A stretch of DNA of 64,000 nt from Saccharothrix deserti (GTDB taxonomy: Bacteria; Actinomycetota; Actinomycetes; Mycobacteriales; Pseudonocardiaceae), in assembly GCF_009769385.1 (NCBI RefSeq), contig NZ_VKAB01000032.1, positions 58,742 through 122,741 of the forward strand, given 5' to 3'. Under the pieces are notes generated by a model. That model ran no database searches. It worked only from the letters and a program-made list of their open reading frames with translations, and had not been told where the DNA came from. A program made the translations under genes and the position numbers. This document shows positions 26,401-34,870 of this stretch, one piece after another. Every line of letters begins with the position of its first letter. Position 1 is the stretch's first letter.

Positions 26401-27138
26401 TCAGCCGCCGGTGGGCAGGCGGACCAGGGTTGCGCCTTCCTTCGTGTCACGCACTACGAACTCGGAGATCTCGTGCCAGCGCATGCCGACCGAGGCCTGC
26501 AGGCTCACCGGGTCCTTGCCCGGTCCCGAGGCCGTCACCAGCCACGAGCCGAGCACCATCGTCTCACCGGTCTTCGACTTCGCCACCAACTCGCACCGCG
26601 TCGGTCCCTTGGCGCCCTTCACCTCGACCTGCACCGATGTGCCCCAGGGTTCGGGACTCGCCGCGAGCCGGGCGAACACCCCGGTCGCGGGATCGGTGCG
26701 GGTGATGGAGCCGGAAGCGTCCTGGGCGCCCTTCGCCACGTTGGACGGATCCGGCACCGACGACGTCGTCGAGGAGGAGGCGACCGGGTCGGACGGTGAG
26801 GCGACGTTCACCGACACGACCGCGGTTCCCGCGATGAGCAACGCGGCGGCGGCGGCAGCCAGCAGCGCCACGTTGCGGCGCTTGCGCGCCCTGGTTTCCG
26901 AGACCGAGTCGAGCATCGCGCGCACCGAGCGGCCGTCGGGCCGCTCCCCCGCGTTGGCGCGCAGCATGCCGTTCGCGTCGGCCTCGTCGAGCAGATCCGG
27001 CAGTTCGGCGAAATCGCGCAAGTCGAGCGCACATCGGCGACATTGGGCGAGGTGGTTCTCGAACGCGTCGACCTCGTCCTCATCGAGGACACCGAGGACG
27101 TACGCCGCCACGTCGATGTGGTTCGGCAGCGAAGTCAC
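26401..27138 (-). CDS. Anti-sigma factor with zinc-binding domain (RskA-like)
   Basis: A 245-residue membrane anti-sigma factor. The N-terminal zinc anti-sigma motif is H-x3-C-x2-C in ENHLAQCRRCALDLRDF (about residues 28-44). One transmembrane segment follows near 85-108 (NVALLAAAAAALLIAGTAVV), then an extracytoplasmic RskA-type domain ending VVRDTKEGATLVRLP. It should hold the ECF sigma factor encoded six bases upstream and release it after regulated proteolysis. GTG 27138 follows AACAAGGT. Confidence 0.92.
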   Translation of the reverse strand: MTSLPNHIDVAAYVLGVLDEDEVDAFENHLAQCRRCALDLRDFAELPDLLDEADANGMLRANAGERPDGRSVRAMLDSVSETRARKRRNVALLAAAAAALLIAGTAVVSVNVASPSDPVASSSTTSSVPDPSNVAKGAQDASGSITRTDPATGVFARLAASPEPWGTSVQVEVKGAKGPTRCELVAKSKTGETMVLGSWLVTASGPGKDPVSLQASVGMRWHEISEFVVRDTKEGATLVRLPTGG

Positions 27139-27144
27139 CTTGTT

Positions 27145-27708
27145 TCAGCCCCGATCCTGCAACGCACGCCGCAGGGCGCGAAGCGCGTAGTACACCCTGG
27201 ACTTCACCGTGCCGGGCGGTACCCCGAGCACCGCTGCGGCTTCCCCGACGGTCCGATCCCTCAAGTACGTCTCGAGAATAGCCTCCCGGTGTTCTTCCGT
27301 CAGTCCGTTCATCGCTTCGGCTACGACTATCGCCGCCAGCGTGCGGTCCGCTTCGTCCCGCGCCGGGGCTTCGTCGGACGGCGTCAACTCCGACTCCTGC
27401 GGTCGGACGCTCCGCTTGCGCCGGTCGTCGATGACCAGTCGCCGGGCGACGGTGAACAGCCAGGAGCGGAGCAGGACGGGGTCCCGTTCCAGCTTCTCGG
27501 CGTTGCGCCACGCCCGAACGAGCGTCTCCTGGACGATGTCCTCTGCCCACTGCCGGTCGCTGCCGGTCAGCCTCATGGCATGCCCGAGCAGCGCGCTGCC
27601 GAACTCCTGGTAGAGCCTGCGGATCAGCTCGTCTTCCAGACTCAAGTCCGGCCAACTCTGATCTCTTTGGGGGGAAGTGCTGCGTCTGTGCCGCGCCACG
27701 CCGAGCAT
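27145..27708 (-). CDS. ECF-type RNA polymerase sigma factor
   Basis: A 187-residue extracytoplasmic-function sigma factor. Region 2 is seen as HAMRLTGSDRQWAEDIVQET and VLLRSWLFTVARRLVID; region 4 as LTEEHREAILETYLRDRTVG followed by VLGVPPGTVKSRVYYALRAL. ATG 27708 gives the usual length, but its ribosome site is weak and an upstream extension is open, so the start is tentative. The downstream anti-sigma gene is co-transcribed. The divergent lipoprotein and redox operon, starting 178 bases away, is the natural regulon candidate. Confidence 0.9.
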   Translation of the reverse strand: MLGVARHRRSTSPQRDQSWPDLSLEDELIRRLYQEFGSALLGHAMRLTGSDRQWAEDIVQETLVRAWRNAEKLERDPVLLRSWLFTVARRLVIDDRRKRSVRPQESELTPSDEAPARDEADRTLAAIVVAEAMNGLTEEHREAILETYLRDRTVGEAAAVLGVPPGTVKSRVYYALRALRRALQDRG

Positions 27709-27885
27709 CCAAGCGCGCCGACGGGTTCCGCGTCGAGGGTTTCGTGGCAAAAAAAGTCGTTGATTTGTTTGTGAACCGACATCGCATCGTGTCCGTACTC
27801 CTCGGTATCCGCTTCGAAGGCACGGACCCGGTTCCCGGTCCACTAGTCCTTCCGGCGGATCCGCCAGCAGGAGAAAGGACCAACG

Positions 27886-28464
27886 ATGCGAAGTCGACGT
27901 ACCCGAAAGGCGTTGCTGCTGGTTCCGGCAGCAGCGGCGTTAATGCTGGTCAGCGCCTGTGGCGCGACCGGGATCAACAACGCTGCGAGCCAGAACGGCG
28001 TGGTCGACGCCGGTTCCGGTTCGACGACTCTCCAACAGACGCCGGAATTCAGCAAGGAGCCGCACCAGATGCTCTCGGCCACCGAGTCGAAGCAGGTCGG
28101 GTGGTTCGTCGCGGACGCGGGCGGCTTCGCGCTCTACCGGTACGACAAGGACACGGCGAAACCGTCGAAGTCCAATTGCGAGGGCGAGTGCCTGAAGCAG
28201 TGGCCGCCGGTGCTGGTCAGTGAGCACACCATGACCTCCGGGGTGGACCCGACGCTGGTCGGCTCGGTGGCCCGCGCGGACGGCAAGAAGCAGGTCACCC
28301 TCGCAGGCTGGCCGCTGTACCGGTACGCGGGTGACAAGAAGATCGGCGACCTGACCGGGCAGGGCAAGGGCGGCACGTGGTTCGCGGTGACGCCCGAGGG
28401 CAAGAAGGCGCAGGCCAACGACGGCGCGGCGCCCGGCCAACCCCCCACTGGCAACGGCTACTAG
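27886..28464 (+). CDS. Lipoprotein with secreted Y-x4-D repeats (COG4315-like)
   Basis: A 192-residue lipoprotein starting at ATG 27886 with AGGAGAAAGGA upstream. The lipobox is LMLVSAC (lipidated Cys25). The mature protein has two copies of the repeat typical of this family: GGFALYRYDKD with the Cys pair CEGECLKQWPP, and GWPLYRYAGDKKIGDLTGQGKGGTWFAV. Family members occur beside sigma/anti-sigma pairs and redox proteins in actinomycetes; the biochemical role is not established. It is the first gene of the redox operon running to 32384. Confidence 0.88.
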   Translation: MRSRRTRKALLLVPAAAALMLVSACGATGINNAASQNGVVDAGSGSTTLQQTPEFSKEPHQMLSATESKQVGWFVADAGGFALYRYDKDTAKPSKSNCEGECLKQWPPVLVSEHTMTSGVDPTLVGSVARADGKKQVTLAGWPLYRYAGDKKIGDLTGQGKGGTWFAVTPEGKKAQANDGAAPGQPPTGNGY

Positions 28465-28475
28465 GACGAGACACC

Positions 28476-29228
28476 ATGTCAGCCAAGCGTTTCGCGGCGG
28501 TCGTGCTGGCCCTGCACCTGTTGTTCCTGCCCGCGCTGCCCGGCGTCGCGTATGCCGACGACCCGGTCCAGGCCGGTCCGGTGGAGCAGACGCCGCTGGG
28601 CCCGATCACCGCGATGGACAAGGAACTCCTGGTCAAGGTGCGACTCGCGGGCCTGTGGGAGATGCCCATGGGCGAGGAGGCGCAGACCCGTGCGGCCAGC
28701 ACCCGGGTCAAGGAAGTCGGCGCCCAGCTGATGAGCGACCACCAGTTCCTCGACGAACGGGTGGTGCGGCTGGCGTCGCAGATGGGCGTCCCGCTGCCGG
28801 ACGAGGCCAACGCCGACCAGCAGTCGTGGATGGCGGAGATGCGGGCGCGCACCGGCGCCTCGTTCGACGACTCGTTCGCGAACCGGCTGCGCGCCGCACA
28901 CGGCTCGATCTTCCCGGTCATCGGCACGGTGCGGGCGAACACCCGCAACGAGGCGATCCGGCAGTTCGCCCAGGTCTGCAACCAGATCGTGCTCAAGCAC
29001 ATGACCTTGTTGGAGAGCACCAACGAGGTCGGTGAGATGGGTCTGTCCAAACCGGTCGCCGCCGGCGCGGCGCCCCAGAACGCGGTCAACGCCGACCCGG
29101 TGCGCGCCGCCGCCCAGATCCCCGATGACGGACCCAGTCCCCTCGTCGTGCTCCTCATGTGCCTGGCAGGCGCGGTGGTGACGATCGGAATCCTGCGCGT
29201 GCTGCGGCCCCGCGGCGACGTCAAGTGA
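28476..29228 (+). CDS. Exported DUF4142 (ferritin-like) membrane protein
   Basis: A 250-residue protein with a signal peptide (residues 1-27, ending VAYADD), a helical DUF4142 domain and a C-terminal transmembrane anchor (PLVVLLMCLAGAVVTIGILRV). The domain contains the ferritin-like helices TAMDKELLVKVRLAGLWEMP and VGAQLMSDHQFLDER and later ARTGASFDDSFANRL. DUF4142 proteins are poorly characterised and proposed to sense or bind metals or reactive species at the cell surface. The gene begins 11 bases after the lipoprotein gene. Confidence 0.87.
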   Translation: MSAKRFAAVVLALHLLFLPALPGVAYADDPVQAGPVEQTPLGPITAMDKELLVKVRLAGLWEMPMGEEAQTRAASTRVKEVGAQLMSDHQFLDERVVRLASQMGVPLPDEANADQQSWMAEMRARTGASFDDSFANRLRAAHGSIFPVIGTVRANTRNEAIRQFAQVCNQIVLKHMTLLESTNEVGEMGLSKPVAAGAAPQNAVNADPVRAAAQIPDDGPSPLVVLLMCLAGAVVTIGILRVLRPRGDVK

Positions 29229-29403
29229 AAGGAGGTGGTGCCGGAAGACCCGACACCACAGTGCGTCTCCCATCGCGGAGAACTTCCACACCCTCGAACC
29301 CGCCCGGCAGGCCGTGACCACTCCTGCGCGGCCCGCCGGGCGGGTCGGCCCTCCACTCCCACCACCTGCGAGTTCTCTCCCGCCATCTCGGAGGTAAAGT
29401 CCA

Positions 29404-30240
29404 GTGCTCTCCCAGGTTCCGCTGCTCATCGCCCAGGCCGGCGGCGGCCACGACTCCGGCGTGAAACACATGGCGCAGATCTCGGCGCGCATGGCCTACG
29501 CGCTCATGTGCGCCACCCTGGCCTGGGGCGTGATGATCGCCACGGGCTGGGCCAACAAGTTCTCCGGTAGACAGGGGTTGCGCAACACCCACATGGTGTT
29601 GGCCACCATGGCCATCACGTTCGGGTCGTTGCACGCCTTCGCGTTCACCATCCTGCAGCTCGACGCCTTCTCGTTCCTCAAGATCCTGGTGCCCTTCGCC
29701 AACGGCGGCCTGTTCCGGCACGCGCTGGGCATCCTCGGTCTGGAACTCATGATCACCATCGCGGTCACCGCCGGTCTGCGCAAGAAGATCTACTACCGCA
29801 AGTGGCTGAGGCTGCACCAGCTCGCCTACCTCGCGGTCACCATCACCGTGGTCCACTCCTGGTTCGGCGCCATCGCCAACGGCAACCTGTCCGTGCTGTG
29901 GCTGGCCGGCCTCACCATCCTGATCCCCACGGTGACCATCGCCATCGCCCGCTTCCTGCCGCCGGAGTGGCTGGTGCGGCTGGGCATGCTGGAACCGGAG
30001 CCCGGTTTCGAGCCCGAGCCTGACGGCGCGGGCGGCAGCGCGTTGGACATCAGCGTCGACAACGAGCGCTGCCACCGCTACGGCATCTGCCAGGCCGAGG
30101 CGCCGGGGCTGTTCCAGCTGGTCGACGACGAGCGCCTGCGTTACGAGCGCAGGCCACCACCTGAGCAGTTCGCAAAGGCGCGGGCCGCCGCGCGCGCTTG
30201 TCCGATGCGCGCGATCGAGCTGCGGGAGCGTGTGCGGTGA
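29404..30240 (+). CDS. Ferric-reductase-like membrane domain fused to a ferredoxin
   Basis: A 278-residue fusion. Residues about 25-195 contain six hydrophobic helices with histidines placed for heme (NTHMVLATM, GSLHAFAF, RLHQLAYL, VVHSWFG), as in ferric-reductase transmembrane domains. Residues about 215-278 are a small ferredoxin with only three cluster cysteines (C223 and C229 in CHRYGIC, then C266 in ACPMRAIEL), indicating a [3Fe-4S] cluster of the P450-ferredoxin type. GTG 29404 follows GGAGGT. It likely passes electrons from the adjacent FAD protein to heme and across the membrane. Confidence 0.88.
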   Translation: MLSQVPLLIAQAGGGHDSGVKHMAQISARMAYALMCATLAWGVMIATGWANKFSGRQGLRNTHMVLATMAITFGSLHAFAFTILQLDAFSFLKILVPFANGGLFRHALGILGLELMITIAVTAGLRKKIYYRKWLRLHQLAYLAVTITVVHSWFGAIANGNLSVLWLAGLTILIPTVTIAIARFLPPEWLVRLGMLEPEPGFEPEPDGAGGSALDISVDNERCHRYGICQAEAPGLFQLVDDERLRYERRPPPEQFAKARAAARACPMRAIELRERVR

Positions 30241-32384
30241 AGAAAGAGGAACGCGTTGTCATAGCGGGCGGCGGGTTGGCCGGTCTGCGCGCGGGCGAAC
30301 GGCTGCGGGAGCTGGGCTTCCGCGGCGAGATCGTCATCGTGAGCGCGGAACGGCACCTGCCCTACCACCGGCCGGCGCTGTCCAAAGAGGCCATCAACGG
30401 CGAGCTGGTCGCGTCCGACCTGCGACTGACCATCAGCCGCGAGCTGAACGCGGTGTGGCGGCTGGGCGCCGCGGCCACCTACCTGGAGCAGGACCGGCGC
30501 GTGATCGGGCTGCCCGGTGGCGAGGAGCTGAGCTACGACGGCCTGATCATCGCGACCGGCGTCGATGCGCGCCACCTCGTGGGCGCGCCACGCCAGGACC
30601 CGCGCATCCACGTGCTGCGCACGGTGGACGACGCGATCGCGATCAAGGAGGCCATCCGTTCCACGCAGGGCCTGATCGTCGTCATCGGCGGCGGCCTCAT
30701 CGGCTGCGAGATGGCCGCGTCGGTGAAGATGATCGGCCGTGACGTGGCCATCGTGAGCCGGTCGTCCACGTTGCTGGGCAACGCGGTCGGCAAGAACATC
30801 GCCGAGACGGTCACCGAGGCGCACCGGGTGCGCGGTGTCCGGATGGCGATGGGTGTGAAGATCCGGCACTGGGTGCGGCAGGCGGGCGGGGTGGCCATCC
30901 ACCTCTCCGACGGGCAGGTGTTGTTCGCCGCGGTCGTGGTGATCGCGGTGGGCGCCGCGCCGTCGACCGCCTGGCTGCGCGGGTCGGGTCTGTCGCTGGA
31001 GGACGGCGTGCTGTGCGACGCCACGTGCCACGCGGTCGGCGGGTCCGACATCGTGGCCGCGGGGGACGTCGCGAAGTGGCCGAACCTCCGGTTCGGAGGA
31101 CAACCGCGTCGGGTCGAGCACTGGCTCCACGCGGTGGAAATGGGGCGGGCGGCCGCGGAGAACCTGTTGGCGGGCAGGGAGAATTCGCGGCCGTTCACCC
31201 CAGTCCCCCGGTTCTGGACCGAGCAGTACGGGATGCGGATCCAGGGTGCGGGCCACGCGGCGATGGGCAAGGACACGACGACGTTGGCGGGGTCCCAGAA
31301 GGACCACCGGACCATCACGGGGTTCATCAACGACGGCAAGCTGGTCGGGATGGTCGGTTTGGACGCCCCGACGGCGATGATCAAGCTGTCCACCGAGCTG
31401 TGGCGGCAGAACCGGGTGACCGGGGCCGCCGCCGAGCAGCAACAGCGGCGTGCGCCGCAGCCGCCCGCGCCGCAGCAGCCTGCGCCGGCGACCGAAGCGA
31501 TCCCGGCCCCGGCGGCCGGACCTGCCCCGGCTGCGGGGCCGACGACCGGGCCGTTGCCGGCCCGCACCGAGGAGCCGACGCGGTACGAGCCGGTCCGCGC
31601 CGAGCTGTCCCGGACGGAAGTGCTGCGTTCGGACCCCGACCGTTCCGAACGGGCGCGGCCGGAGCCGGTGCGCGCGACGTCGGCCTACCCGCTGCCGAAA
31701 CCGACGGAGTCCGGGCGGTTCGAACCGCCCGAGTCGCTGCGGCTCGAAGCACCCCGTACGGAGTCGGTGCGGTACGAGGCGCCACCGACCGAGTCGGTGC
31801 GGTACGAGACACGGCGTACCGAGCCCGCGCACTACGAAGCACCCCGTGCGGAGTCGATGCGATTCGAGGCGCCGCGCATGGAGTCGGTGCGGTACGAGGC
31901 ACCACCGACCGAGCCGGCGCGGTACGAACCACCGCCCACCGAGTCGGTGCGGTACGAGGAGTCGGTGCGGTACGAGTCGCGGTCGCGGCGGTCGGAGCCG
32001 ACACGGTTCGAGTCCGTCCGCTCCGAAGCGATCCGGCTCGAAACGGCACTGCTGGAAGAGGCGGCCCGGTTCGAGGCCAGACGTGTCGAGGCGACGCACG
32101 CCGAGGAGTTGGCCCGCCTCGAAGCGGCCCGGCTGGAAGCGGCCCGGTTCGAGGCCAGGCGCGCCGAGGCGATGCGGCTGGAAGCGGCGGCACGCGCGGA
32201 GGCGACCCGGGCCGACTCGGGACCGTCCCACACCCAGTTCTCGGACCCGGTCGAGCTGGCCCGGGTACCGCGCCAGCAGCAGGAGTCCCAACCGCTGCCC
32301 ATCCCCCCGTCGCACGCGCCCGTCGTGCGGGCGCGGTCGCGCACCCTGACCCGCAGCGGACCGAGGAGGACAAGACCCAGGTGA
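30237..32384 (+). CDS. FAD-dependent pyridine nucleotide oxidoreductase with a long repetitive tail
   Basis: A 715-residue protein whose GTG overlaps the previous stop (GTGA). Residues 1-390 are a ferredoxin-reductase-like flavoprotein with FAD motif VVIAGGGLAGLRAG, NAD motif VVIGGGLIGCEMA and the C-terminal FAD contact VAAGDVAKWPN; it should reduce the ferredoxin encoded just upstream. From about residue 400 the protein becomes low complexity: a Pro/Ala stretch, then seven or eight 10-residue repeats like TESVRYEAPP (about 500-580), then an Ala/Glu/Arg helix of the LEAARFEARRAE type. Family members normally end near residue 400, so about 300 residues are extra. The tail's function is unknown. 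Confidence 0.9.
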   Translation: MKKEERVVIAGGGLAGLRAGERLRELGFRGEIVIVSAERHLPYHRPALSKEAINGELVASDLRLTISRELNAVWRLGAAATYLEQDRRVIGLPGGEELSYDGLIIATGVDARHLVGAPRQDPRIHVLRTVDDAIAIKEAIRSTQGLIVVIGGGLIGCEMAASVKMIGRDVAIVSRSSTLLGNAVGKNIAETVTEAHRVRGVRMAMGVKIRHWVRQAGGVAIHLSDGQVLFAAVVVIAVGAAPSTAWLRGSGLSLEDGVLCDATCHAVGGSDIVAAGDVAKWPNLRFGGQPRRVEHWLHAVEMGRAAAENLLAGRENSRPFTPVPRFWTEQYGMRIQGAGHAAMGKDTTTLAGSQKDHRTITGFINDGKLVGMVGLDAPTAMIKLSTELWRQNRVTGAAAEQQQRRAPQPPAPQQPAPATEAIPAPAAGPAPAAGPTTGPLPARTEEPTRYEPVRAELSRTEVLRSDPDRSERARPEPVRATSAYPLPKPTESGRFEPPESLRLEAPRTESVRYEAPPTESVRYETRRTEPAHYEAPRAESMRFEAPRMESVRYEAPPTEPARYEPPPTESVRYEESVRYESRSRRSEPTRFESVRSEAIRLETALLEEAARFEARRVEATHAEELARLEAARLEAARFEARRAEAMRLEAAARAEATRADSGPSHTQFSDPVELARVPRQQQESQPLPIPPSHAPVVRARSRTLTRSGPRRTRPR

Positions 32385-32438
32385 TCTGTTACCTCGACGC
32401 CGTGTTGCCGTAACCCGGGCAACCAAGCATTCGGTCCC

Positions 32439-33662
32439 ATGGCGAACCGGAGTCGAGTCACCGTCGTCGGGATACCGGCCCGCGACGAGGCGCGCACGGT
32501 CGGCGCGGTGGCCACGGCCGCCGACGCCGGCCTGCACCTCGCGTTCCCCGAGGGGACGAACGTCGTGGTGCTGGCCGAGAACGGCAGCACCGACGGCACC
32601 GTGCGGGAGTTCACCTCGACACCCTTGCGCGCCCGGAAAGTCGTGGCCAGCTCCGGCGGTGAGGGCACCGGCAAGGGCACGAACGTGTTCGCGATCGTGG
32701 AGCGGGCGTCCGAGTTGGACGCCGACCGGGTGCTGCTGCTCGACGCCGACGTGCGGTCCGCCGAGCCCCGGTGGATCTCGGCGTTGGCGGACGCGGTGGA
32801 CTGCGCCGAGCCCGCGCTGGCCGTGCCCGCGTACCGGCGCAACCGGTTCGAGGCGAACACCACCAACCACCTCGCCAGCCCACTGCTCGCGGCGGTGTTC
32901 GGCGTGCACGTCCAGCAGCCGATCGGCGGCGAGTTCGCGTTCAACCGCGCGTTCATGGAGCGTGCCCGAACGTGGCCGCGACCGGACAGCGCGTATCTGT
33001 ACGGAATCGACGTGTGGCTGACCGCGAACGCGTTGCGCGAGCGCATGCGTGTGGTCGAGGTGCCGTTGGGGCGGAAGCTGCACAACTCGCCGTTCCCGAA
33101 GATCCTGCGGTTGCCGCAGCAGGTGTTGGACTCGTTGTTCCACGTCGTGTTGCGGACGGATGGGGTGCGGTCACCCGGCGTCGCGGCACCGAAGGCGCGT
33201 GCCGCTGTGGACGGTGCGGCGGTGCGTCAGGACCCGGCGGTGGTGACGCGGGTGTCGGAGTCGGTGGCGCGGTACATGGACGTGCACCGGGGTGACGTGC
33301 GGACGCTGTTCCCTTCGGCCGGGTCGGTGCCGTCGGCGCCGTGGGGGTTGCGGGTGACCACGGACGACTGGCCGGACATCCTGGCCGACGCGGTGGCGGC
33401 GGTGGCGGCGGGTCGGTTCGAGTCGGCGCGGGACCACCTGGTGGCGCTGTACGTGAACCGGGTGATGACGTTCTGGGACGAGATAGACGGGTTGTGTGAC
33501 GGCGAGGTCGACGAACTGCTGGACCGGCAGGCCGCGCAGACCGTGCGGGCGGTGCAGGGCAAGCGGATCGCGTTGGGCGGGCGGACCGGGCCGGACGGGT
33601 TCGACGTGCGGCATTGGGCCGGTTTCAACGACGTCTCCCCCGCGTGGAGCGTCCCGGCGTGA
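32439..33662 (+). CDS. Glycosyltransferase, GT2/GT78-like
   Basis: A 407-residue cytosolic glycosyltransferase of GT-A fold. The N-terminus VTVVGIPARDEARTVGAV is the nucleotide-sugar fold, and VLLLDADVRS contains the metal-binding DxD motif. GEGTGKGTNV, QQPIGGEFAFNRAFM and SAYLYGIDVWLTANAL recall mannosylglycerate synthases (GT78) and glucosyl-3-phosphoglycerate synthases, which make compatible solutes or glycolipid precursors. Identification beyond the fold is tentative. No partner phosphatase or other solute gene is adjacent. Confidence 0.75.
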   Translation: MANRSRVTVVGIPARDEARTVGAVATAADAGLHLAFPEGTNVVVLAENGSTDGTVREFTSTPLRARKVVASSGGEGTGKGTNVFAIVERASELDADRVLLLDADVRSAEPRWISALADAVDCAEPALAVPAYRRNRFEANTTNHLASPLLAAVFGVHVQQPIGGEFAFNRAFMERARTWPRPDSAYLYGIDVWLTANALRERMRVVEVPLGRKLHNSPFPKILRLPQQVLDSLFHVVLRTDGVRSPGVAAPKARAAVDGAAVRQDPAVVTRVSESVARYMDVHRGDVRTLFPSAGSVPSAPWGLRVTTDDWPDILADAVAAVAAGRFESARDHLVALYVNRVMTFWDEIDGLCDGEVDELLDRQAAQTVRAVQGKRIALGGRTGPDGFDVRHWAGFNDVSPAWSVPA

Positions 33663-33726
33663 CCTGTGGGTGGCTTTTTCGTTGACCGATCGGTAACGGC
33701 GGACCGGTGGTGAACGCTGTTCAGGC

Positions 33727-33951
33727 ATGGCACCGAACGGCGCACGACCTCTGGTGGTGCTGGCGGCGATCTTCCTGGCGGTCGCCGCGTGGAACGGGGT
33801 GTTGGCGCTGGACGACCAGGTGGCGTGGCGCAGTGTGACTGCGGCCATGTGCGCCGTTGCGTCGGCAGGTTTGTTCCTCGTCGCCGTGCGCCGGCCGCGA
33901 CCGTCTGTTAACAAAGTGTTCTTGATGTGTGAAATATTCGGACACCAATGA
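33727..33951 (+). CDS. Small predicted membrane protein
   Basis: A 74-codon frame from ATG 33727. Two hydrophobic stretches (LVVLAAIFLAVAAWNGVLAL and AAMCAVASAGLFLVAV) suggest a two-helix membrane protein with a basic cytoplasmic end. The last 15 residues are encoded by AT-rich DNA that probably also holds the promoter of the next gene. The ribosome site is weak. I do not recognise a family; it could be a real small protein or chance. Confidence 0.45.
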   Translation: MAPNGARPLVVLAAIFLAVAAWNGVLALDDQVAWRSVTAAMCAVASAGLFLVAVRRPRPSVNKVFLMCEIFGHQ

Positions 33952-33982
33952 TTGATTGACGGAAGTTTTCAGCTCCGCCAGG

Positions 33983-34013
33983 CTCCAGACCCGGTACCCG
34001 ACCCGGTCTGGAG
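33983..34013 (+). promoter_or_regulatory. Hairpin that sequesters the ribosome site of the M15 peptidase gene
   Basis: CTCCAGACC (33983-33991) pairs perfectly with GGTCTGGAG (34005-34013) around a 13-base loop. The 3' arm contains most of the GGAGG (34010-34014) that serves the GTG start at 34020, so the folded leader would block translation. AT-rich DNA at 33905-33960 is the likely promoter. Confidence 0.5.
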
Positions 34014-34019
34014 GTCCCT

Positions 34020-34742
34020 GTGCTCCGACTTGTTTCTTATCTGGCTTCGTTAGCGCTTGTCGCGGTCGTGCTCGTGACAGGTGGTGGAACGGCTCAAGCC
34101 GACGGCTGCTACACGTGGAACCGAAGCCTGTCCGAAGGCGCGTCCGGGGAGGACGTGCGGCAGTTGCAGATCCGGCTGTCCGGCTATCCCGGTTACGGCG
34201 GGGTGCTGGGGTTGGACGGGCAGTTCGGGCCGGCGACGAAGTCGGCGTTGGTGCGCTTCCAGCAGGCGTACGGGCTGGCGGCGGACGGGGTGGCGGGGAG
34301 TGGGACGTACTCACGGATCTACTCGCTCCAGGACGACGACTGCACACCCGTCAACTTTTCGTACGCGGAGTTGAACGGCTGCAATTCCGACTGGTCGGGC
34401 GGCAAGGTGTCGGCGGCGACGGCCAGGTTCAACGCACTGGTGTCGATGTGGAAGTTGCAGGCACTGCGCCACGCACTCGGTGATCAGGCCGTCCGGGTGA
34501 CCAGCGGCTTCCGCAGCATCTCGTGCAACAACGCCGTGGGCGGCGCCTCCGACTCCCGCCACCTGTACGGGGACGCGGTAGACCTGGGCTCCGGCCCCCA
34601 CTCCCTGTGCCGCCTCGCCCAGCAAGCCAGGAACCACGGCTTCAACGGCATCCTGGGCCCCGGCTACCCGGGCCACAGCGACCACACCCACGTAGACCAC
34701 CGAAGCAGCCGCTTCTGGTCAGCCTCGTCCTGCGGCATCTAA
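34020..34742 (+). CDS. Secreted zinc D-Ala-D-Ala carboxypeptidase (peptidase M15A)
   Basis: A 240-residue secreted peptidoglycan enzyme from GTG 34020. Residues 1-27 are a signal peptide (ends TAQADG). Residues 30-100 are a peptidoglycan-binding domain (GASGEDVRQLQIRL, GQFGPATKSALVRFQQAYG). Residues 115-240 are the M15A catalytic domain: SRHLYGDAVDLG supplies a zinc histidine and aspartate, and GHSDHTHVDH supplies the remaining ligands. This is the architecture of the Streptomyces albus G peptidase, which trims D-Ala from cell-wall peptides. Expression may be limited by the leader hairpin just upstream. Confidence 0.94.
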   Translation: MLRLVSYLASLALVAVVLVTGGGTAQADGCYTWNRSLSEGASGEDVRQLQIRLSGYPGYGGVLGLDGQFGPATKSALVRFQQAYGLAADGVAGSGTYSRIYSLQDDDCTPVNFSYAELNGCNSDWSGGKVSAATARFNALVSMWKLQALRHALGDQAVRVTSGFRSISCNNAVGGASDSRHLYGDAVDLGSGPHSLCRLAQQARNHGFNGILGPGYPGHSDHTHVDHRSSRFWSASSCGI

Positions 34743-34814
34743 CCCACCCACGCCCAACTCACCCACAACCCCCTCCACTCCCGCGACCTCCCCCTGTCCC
34801 CGCACCCTCTCCCC

Positions 34815-34870
34815 TCTCGGTGGGGCCCGCAGGCGCACGCGGGCCCCCGAACCTGCGGGCCTCACCGAGA
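34815..34870 (+). terminator. Long inverted repeat after the M15 peptidase gene
   Basis: A 19-base stem (34815-34833 with 34852-34870; TCTCGGTG... against ...CACCGAGA, one G-T pair) encloses an 18-base loop. It begins 73 bases after the stop and could act as a terminator; no U-run follows, as is common in high-GC actinomycetes. Confidence 0.5.

Noticed and set aside
27771..27795. GTGAACC ... GTCCG as an ECF promoter for the lipoprotein operon
   Set aside because: The spacing between the elements is about 14 bases rather than the usual 16-17, so it is not convincing without a mapped start site.
29235..29570. 111-codon frame behind a perfect AAAGGAGGTG after the DUF4142 gene
   Set aside because: The product has no motif and overlaps the N-terminus of the well-supported heme-ferredoxin gene in another frame; the ribosome-like site may be chance.
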